Source: an uncultured Eubacteriales bacterium (lineage in GTDB: Bacteria > Bacillota > Clostridia > Christensenellales > Aristaeellaceae). From it: DNA of 63,959 nucleotides. The stretch's first letter is position 1. Every line of letters begins with the position of its first letter. A program made the position numbers and the translations under genes. The notes under the pieces were generated by a model. The model was not told the origin of the DNA. It was given only the letters and a program-made list of their open reading frames with translations, and did not search any database. The stretch lies in assembly GCA_902790015.1 (NCBI GenBank), contig CADAQF010000013.1:1-63959 (forward strand), written 5' to 3'. Below are positions 61,118 through 63,959 of the stretch, one piece after another.

Positions 61118-61822
61118 ATGCCCATCGGAGTCATCTGCAACGCACTGGCCATCGCCGCAGGCGGCGCCGCGGGCGCCGCGCTGGGCGGACGCCTGTCCGA
61201 CAGCTTCAAGGAAAAACTGACCCTCGTATTCGGCATCTGCGCCCTGGGCATCGGCGTCAGCTCCACCGTGCTGATGGCCAATCTGCCGGCGGTGGTCCTC
61301 TCCCTGATCCTGGGCACGATCGTGGGTTCGGCGCTCCGCCTGGGCGAGCGCATCTCGCGGGGCGGAGCCAGGTTGGCCCGGCTGTTCCCCACAAAGAACG
61401 AAGACGGGGACAGCGCCCTGCTGGTCACCACCATCGTGCTGTTCTGCGCCAGCGGAACGGGCATTTACGGCTCCATCGTTTCCGGCATGAGCGGGGATCA
61501 CAGTATCCTGCTGGCCAAATCGATCCTGGACCTGTTCACCGCCATGATCTTCGCCTGCAGCCTGGGCATGGTGGTATCCGTCATCGCGCTTCCCCAGCTG
61601 GCGATCTTCCTGATGCTGTTCCTGCTGGCCAGGGTCATCTATCCCCTGACCACTCCCGCCATGATCAGCGATTTCAAGGCTGTGGGCGGTCTTATCCTGC
61701 TGGCCACCGGCCTGCGCATCGCCCGGATCAGGGACTTTCCCATCGCGGACATGATCCCCGCCATGCTGCTCGTCTGGCCTGTCAGCTGGATATGGACGCA
61801 GTGGATCGCGCCGCTGATGTAA
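61118..61822 (+). CDS. DUF554 family membrane protein
   Basis: 234 residues with about six or seven hydrophobic segments: NALAIAAGGAAGAALGGRLS at the start, LPAVVLSLILGTIVGSALRLG, ASGTGIYGSIVSGMSGDHSILLAKS (the family hallmark), and IPAMLLVWPVSWIW at the end. DUF554 proteins (YdfK/YqgA type) may be channels or transporters; function unproven. It has its own promoter and is followed by a bidirectional terminator. Length is normal. Confidence 0.93.
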   Translation: MPIGVICNALAIAAGGAAGAALGGRLSDSFKEKLTLVFGICALGIGVSSTVLMANLPAVVLSLILGTIVGSALRLGERISRGGARLARLFPTKNEDGDSALLVTTIVLFCASGTGIYGSIVSGMSGDHSILLAKSILDLFTAMIFACSLGMVVSVIALPQLAIFLMLFLLARVIYPLTTPAMISDFKAVGGLILLATGLRIARIRDFPIADMIPAMLLVWPVSWIWTQWIAPLM

Positions 61823-61925
61823 TACCTTCTGTTTTATCAGGGTGCCGCCGTACCATTCACCGGATCGGACGAAAGTCCGCCGCCCGGCGCAAAAAATAAA
61901 GCGCCGCGCGCCAAAGGCGTGACGC

Positions 61926-61952
61926 AAAAAGCCGGGCAAAACCCGGCTTTTT
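61926..61952. terminator. Bidirectional terminator
   Basis: AAAAAGCCGGG (61926-61936) with CCCGGCTTTTT (61942-61952), loop CAAAA. T-runs on both strands, between convergent genes. Confidence 0.9.
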
Positions 61953-61988
61953 CTGATGCTGCAGGACAATAAAAGCGCCCGGATGCGA

Positions 61989-62921
61989 TCAGTACCAGAA
62001 ATACTTATAGTAATTGTTGCTTTCTCCCATCAGGAAGCTGTTGATCATCGTCGCGTATCGGGCAAGAGACATTTCGGTTTCAGTGTATTCGAACGAGAAG
62101 CGGGTCATGCCCGACCAGGAACTGCCCTCGGGATAAAGTTCGGTCGCCTCTGTGACGAGGCCGTTTTCCCTGAACGCTTCGAACCGGCCGTCGATGCCCG
62201 AACGGCCCTCCCGCATCACGCAGGACGTACAGACCACAATGCCGTCACCGTCATACGAAGCCGTATAGGTGCCGTTGAAGCGAAGCCATTGCTTTTCCTC
62301 CGCAGGGCTCCAGTTGGCGTACATGCCGGTATTCACCGTCCTGACCAGCAGGCCGTTGACCGTTGTCACGTTTACTGCGTCCACTTCCTCCGCGTCGTCA
62401 TTCATCTCTGGCTCGTCCGGAAAGACGCTGTGGTTCTCATGGAGCAGGAGCGTAAAGTAATCATCCCCGTTTGCGTACTGGAAGCAGTCCCGGCTGATGT
62501 ACGACCCGTCACCGCTTCGGGTGGTGATATTGTAGGGTCTCCCCCTGTTGTATTCAACGGTCGTCGTATTCCCGTATTCTTCATCAGTGGACGTCCTGCT
62601 CACCGGCAGGCCGTTCTCAAAAACATATTCGTAAGCCGTCAGGGTATGGGCGTCAAATTCGAATTCGCAGCAGTCCACCAGGACGGGATAGCCGTTCTCG
62701 TAGGTGTAGGTCCAGCTTCGCACTGGCCTCCACTCCTTCGTTTCAAAATCCACGTCGTACTGCGTTACCGTTTTCGGCAGCCGGGGCGTAAGGCTGGGCA
62801 TGCCCCCTTCGACCATCGGGACTTCCCCAGCCCCGGCGCCCGCGAATGACGCGCAGAGCAGCGCTATGGCAAGCAGCAGTCCCCCCATTTTTCTGGCGAT
62901 AGCGGAATTCTTCACAAACAT
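61989..62921 (-). CDS. Secreted protein of unknown function
   Basis: About 310 residues with a Sec signal peptide (IARKMGGLLLAIALLCASFAG region) and no transmembrane tail. The mature part is full of Tyr/Asp/Glu and short repeated beta-hairpin-like units: WTYTYENGYPVLVDC, YEYVFENGLPVSRTS, VNGLLVRTVNTGMYANW and FRENGLVTEATELYP. The recurring Y-E-N-G-x-P pattern suggests a series of similar strands (like MORN or toxin-immunity-like repeats), but I recognise no family. The start could be ATG 62921 (close to AAGGAGG) or GTG 62915 (better spaced). Confidence 0.75.
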   Translation of the reverse strand: MFVKNSAIARKMGGLLLAIALLCASFAGAGAGEVPMVEGGMPSLTPRLPKTVTQYDVDFETKEWRPVRSWTYTYENGYPVLVDCCEFEFDAHTLTAYEYVFENGLPVSRTSTDEEYGNTTTVEYNRGRPYNITTRSGDGSYISRDCFQYANGDDYFTLLLHENHSVFPDEPEMNDDAEEVDAVNVTTVNGLLVRTVNTGMYANWSPAEEKQWLRFNGTYTASYDGDGIVVCTSCVMREGRSGIDGRFEAFRENGLVTEATELYPEGSSWSGMTRFSFEYTETEMSLARYATMINSFLMGESNNYYKYFWY

Positions 62922-63182
62922 ATCCTCCTTCTGAACCATTTTGCGGACTGCAGGATCATGTACCAGGCATTCATACTGTCCGTGATGTTCTGCTCTTTCA
63001 AGAATCCCCCGTAAGCCTGGGAGGTTTTATAGTCCGCATACATTTATTATACGCATAATGGACCGGGGTAGGCGGCGAACGCCAAAAATTGATGTTTAAT
63101 ATCATTGCAAAAGCAAAGTGTGGTCTTCAGTCCCCAAAAAAGCCCTTGAGCTTACTGATACAGTACTCTGAAGCTAAAGAAG
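62922..63182. other. Intergenic stretch, no gene seen
   Basis: About 260 bases upstream of the secreted-protein gene. The only signal is a minus-strand TATAAT at 63046-63051 without a good -35 box, possibly the promoter of that gene. Confidence 0.5.
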
Positions 63183-63218
63183 AAACCCCCTGAATCTCTT
63201 TGTGAGATCAGGGGATTT
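63183..63218 (-). terminator. Terminator after tRNA-Arg
   Basis: An inverted repeat AAACCCCCTGAATCTC with GAGATCAGGGGATTT (one bulge), followed on the minus strand by TTTCTTCTTT. Confidence 0.75.
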
Positions 63219-63222
63219 CACT

Positions 63223-63299
63223 TGGCGCGCCCTGGGGGACTCGAACCCTCGGCCTTTTGATTCGTAGTCAAACACTCTATCCAGCTGAGCTAAGGGCGC
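63223..63299 (-). tRNA. tRNA-Arg (anticodon ACG)
   Basis: Minus strand, 77 bases including an encoded CCA (63223-63225). Acceptor GCGCCCT pairs with AGGGCGC, discriminator G. The D-arm has AGCTGGATAGAGT, the anticodon stem TTTGA/TCAAA encloses CTACGAA, so the anticodon is ACG, read as inosine for CGU/CGC/CGA. The T-arm is GAGGG-TTCGAGT-CCCCC with one mismatch. A terminator follows, and upstream on its own strand is the 31-nt A-tract element and TTGCAT. Confidence 0.95.
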
Positions 63300-63325
63300 A
63301 TTGGCTGCCGTTCCTGACAGCGCAA

Positions 63326-63592
63326 TTATATTATCACACATTCTGCGAAAATGCAAGTAGTTTTTTTGGGACTGTTTTGCGTCCTTTTTTGCATAGGGCA
63401 ACACCGCACAAAGCGGCACAGGGTAGCATAGCAACACAAGATATGGTAATCCAGTTCCTCAAGCTGGGCGCTTACTTGCCGATAGAATTCGTCCTTCTCC
63501 GCCTTGTACTCCCTGATTCCGCATATTTCCAGTTTTAACTGTTGACATCCTTGCTTTATGGAAATATACTCTTCTTGTTGTAAGGTTTTCAT
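63326..63592 (-). CDS. Possible small protein, uncertain
   Basis: 88 codons, MKTLQQEEYISIKQGCQQLK, the first ~50 residues polar and helical, then cysteine-rich (ILCCYATLCRFVRCC). No ribosome-binding site in front of the ATG, and its 3' end overlaps the likely tRNA promoter, so it may be non-coding. I recognise no family. Confidence 0.25.
   Translation of the reverse strand: MKTLQQEEYISIKQGCQQLKLEICGIREYKAEKDEFYRQVSAQLEELDYHILCCYATLCRFVRCCPMQKRTQNSPKKTTCIFAECVII
63362..63392 (-). repeat. 31-nt A-tract element, right copy
   Basis: Inverted relative to 49024-49054, 29 of 31 identical. Here it lies upstream of the tRNA-Arg gene on the minus strand, before TTGCAT and GATAAT at the same 15-base spacing as at the left copy. 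That suggests an upstream promoter element. Confidence 0.75.
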
Positions 63593-63616
63593 GACAGAAT
63601 TATTTTACAACAAAAT

Positions 63617-63661
63617 GGAGCTTTCTTCCACCTCCTCAGTGGTCGAAAGCTCCGTTTTTTT
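63617..63661 (+). terminator. Hairpin terminator, no obvious gene before it
   Basis: GGAGCTTTC (63617-63625) with GAAAGCTCC (63645-63653), inner CCAC/GTGG helix, then G and seven T or so. It faces plus-strand transcription, but no credible plus gene ends here. Confidence 0.65.
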
Positions 63662-63776
63662 CTCCGGGTTGTGCAACAGCCCCTTTTTTGTGTTCTCCAT
63701 CGTCCTGAAAAAGAAAAATCCTACCAGCTTCACGAATGCCCTTTTGGGGCAAACCTGTCGAATCCGGTAGGCAAAA

Positions 63777-63829
63777 TGGCGATCCCGGCGCGATTCGAAC
63801 GCTCGACGTTCCGCTTAGGAGAAGCGGCC
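63777..63829 (-). other. tRNA 3'-half-like fragment, possible attachment site
   Basis: Minus strand. An intact T-arm-like hairpin (GAGCG-TTCGAAT-CGCGC), a 3' acceptor strand CGGGATC, discriminator G and CCA (63777-63779), and an anticodon-stem-like CCGC...GCGG. No matching 5' acceptor strand GATCCCG is found upstream on that strand, so the cloverleaf is incomplete. Such 3' halves are common as att sites of integrative elements, or are dead tRNA copies. Confidence 0.35.
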
Positions 63830-63959
63830 AGCGTTCGCCTGCGCTTTCCTTCCAAACGCTGGGAAACCCCAGTATTACTACATTTCTAACGGTTCGCGGG
63901 TGTTCGCATATCCTCCGAAAAACGCCCAATATACCCCGTAAATCCGGCCCAAAATTAGC

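Noticed and set aside
63257..63538. 93-codon plus-strand frame
   Set aside because: It starts inside the tRNA-Arg gene and crosses its promoter; no family.

Overview
ORGANISM. The window looks like chromosomal DNA of an anaerobic, fairly GC-rich member of the Clostridia (Bacillota). The clues are a full-length DnaE with a PHP domain, an EtfAB-linked lactate dehydrogenase of the type known from acetogens, a DUF4317 protein, LplB/LplC-type sugar permeases without their own ATPase, AGGAGG ribosome-binding sites, and consensus -35/-10 promoters with 17-bp spacers. The solute-binding proteins carry Sec-type leaders without a clear lipobox, a habit I associate with Christensenellales-like lineages. 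That placement is an inference and the genus cannot be fixed from the sequence. LAYOUT. 1-13,900: end of a CorA-type transporter, two MATE exporters, YhbY and Obg (minus strand), a GHL6-type glycoside hydrolase with a D-2-hydroxyacid dehydrogenase and an EamA exporter, a histidine phosphatase, and the three-gene electron-bifurcating lactate dehydrogenase (etfB, Fe-S-fused etfA, FAD dehydrogenase). 13,909-27,310: ten co-oriented minus-strand genes. In order of transcription they are three tandem secreted DUF6273 + phosphodiester-glycosidase (NAGPA) paralogues, two sugar permeases, a solute-binding protein, NamZ (exo-muramidase), a double GNAT, a PIG-L deacetylase and NagZ. This reads as a cell-wall glycan scavenging locus. 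Divergent from it, behind its own promoter and a strongly folding leader, is a small secreted orphan. 28,281-32,779: glutathione peroxidase, a MATE exporter, a short FMN-dependent alpha-hydroxyacid enzyme, a possible small RNA and a DUF4317 protein. 33,018-37,999: an exopolysaccharide priming glycosyltransferase and rmlBADC for dTDP-rhamnose. 38,227-48,888: amino-acid-binding protein, ThrH, DUF1858, DnaE, thymidine kinase, an MFS-acyltransferase fusion with a TetR gene, and a VanW-like membrane protein. ACCESSORY, DECAYING REGION 49,000-58,400. This begins with phased A-tracts, a 21-bp tandem repeat and an AT-rich frameshifted gene. It then holds a LysR gene with an internal deletion facing an operon of small esterase/flavodoxin/CMD genes. 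Next is a minus-strand DUF89-DUF6485-DUF1653 cluster, then a remnant reading frame. It ends with a Fur-family operator in front of a 5'-truncated zinc-binding-protein gene and a COG0523 GTPase broken by one base. Four or five dead genes in 9 kb, against none elsewhere, mark it as a degraded island. RIGHT END. A GPH-type MFS transporter, a lipase-like hydrolase, a DUF554 protein, a secreted orphan, tRNA-Arg(ACG), and a tRNA-like 3' fragment that may be an attachment site. A 31-nt A-tract element repeated in opposite orientation at 49,024 and 63,362 brackets the region from the AT-rich island to the tRNA. HOW THE GENES WORK TOGETHER. Lactate is probably oxidised by the bifurcating enzyme. Wall-derived sugars appear to be imported and split in the cytosol, because NamZ and NagZ both lack signal peptides. 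Surface polysaccharide is built through the Rml pathway. I saw no CRISPR array, rRNA, intact transposase or obvious prophage. The most promising undescribed items are the ten-gene wall-glycan locus, the pseudoknot-forming leader at 27,442, the alternative-pairing leader of the polysaccharide operon at 32,917, and a promoter-terminator pair at 31,418-31,578 with no gene inside.
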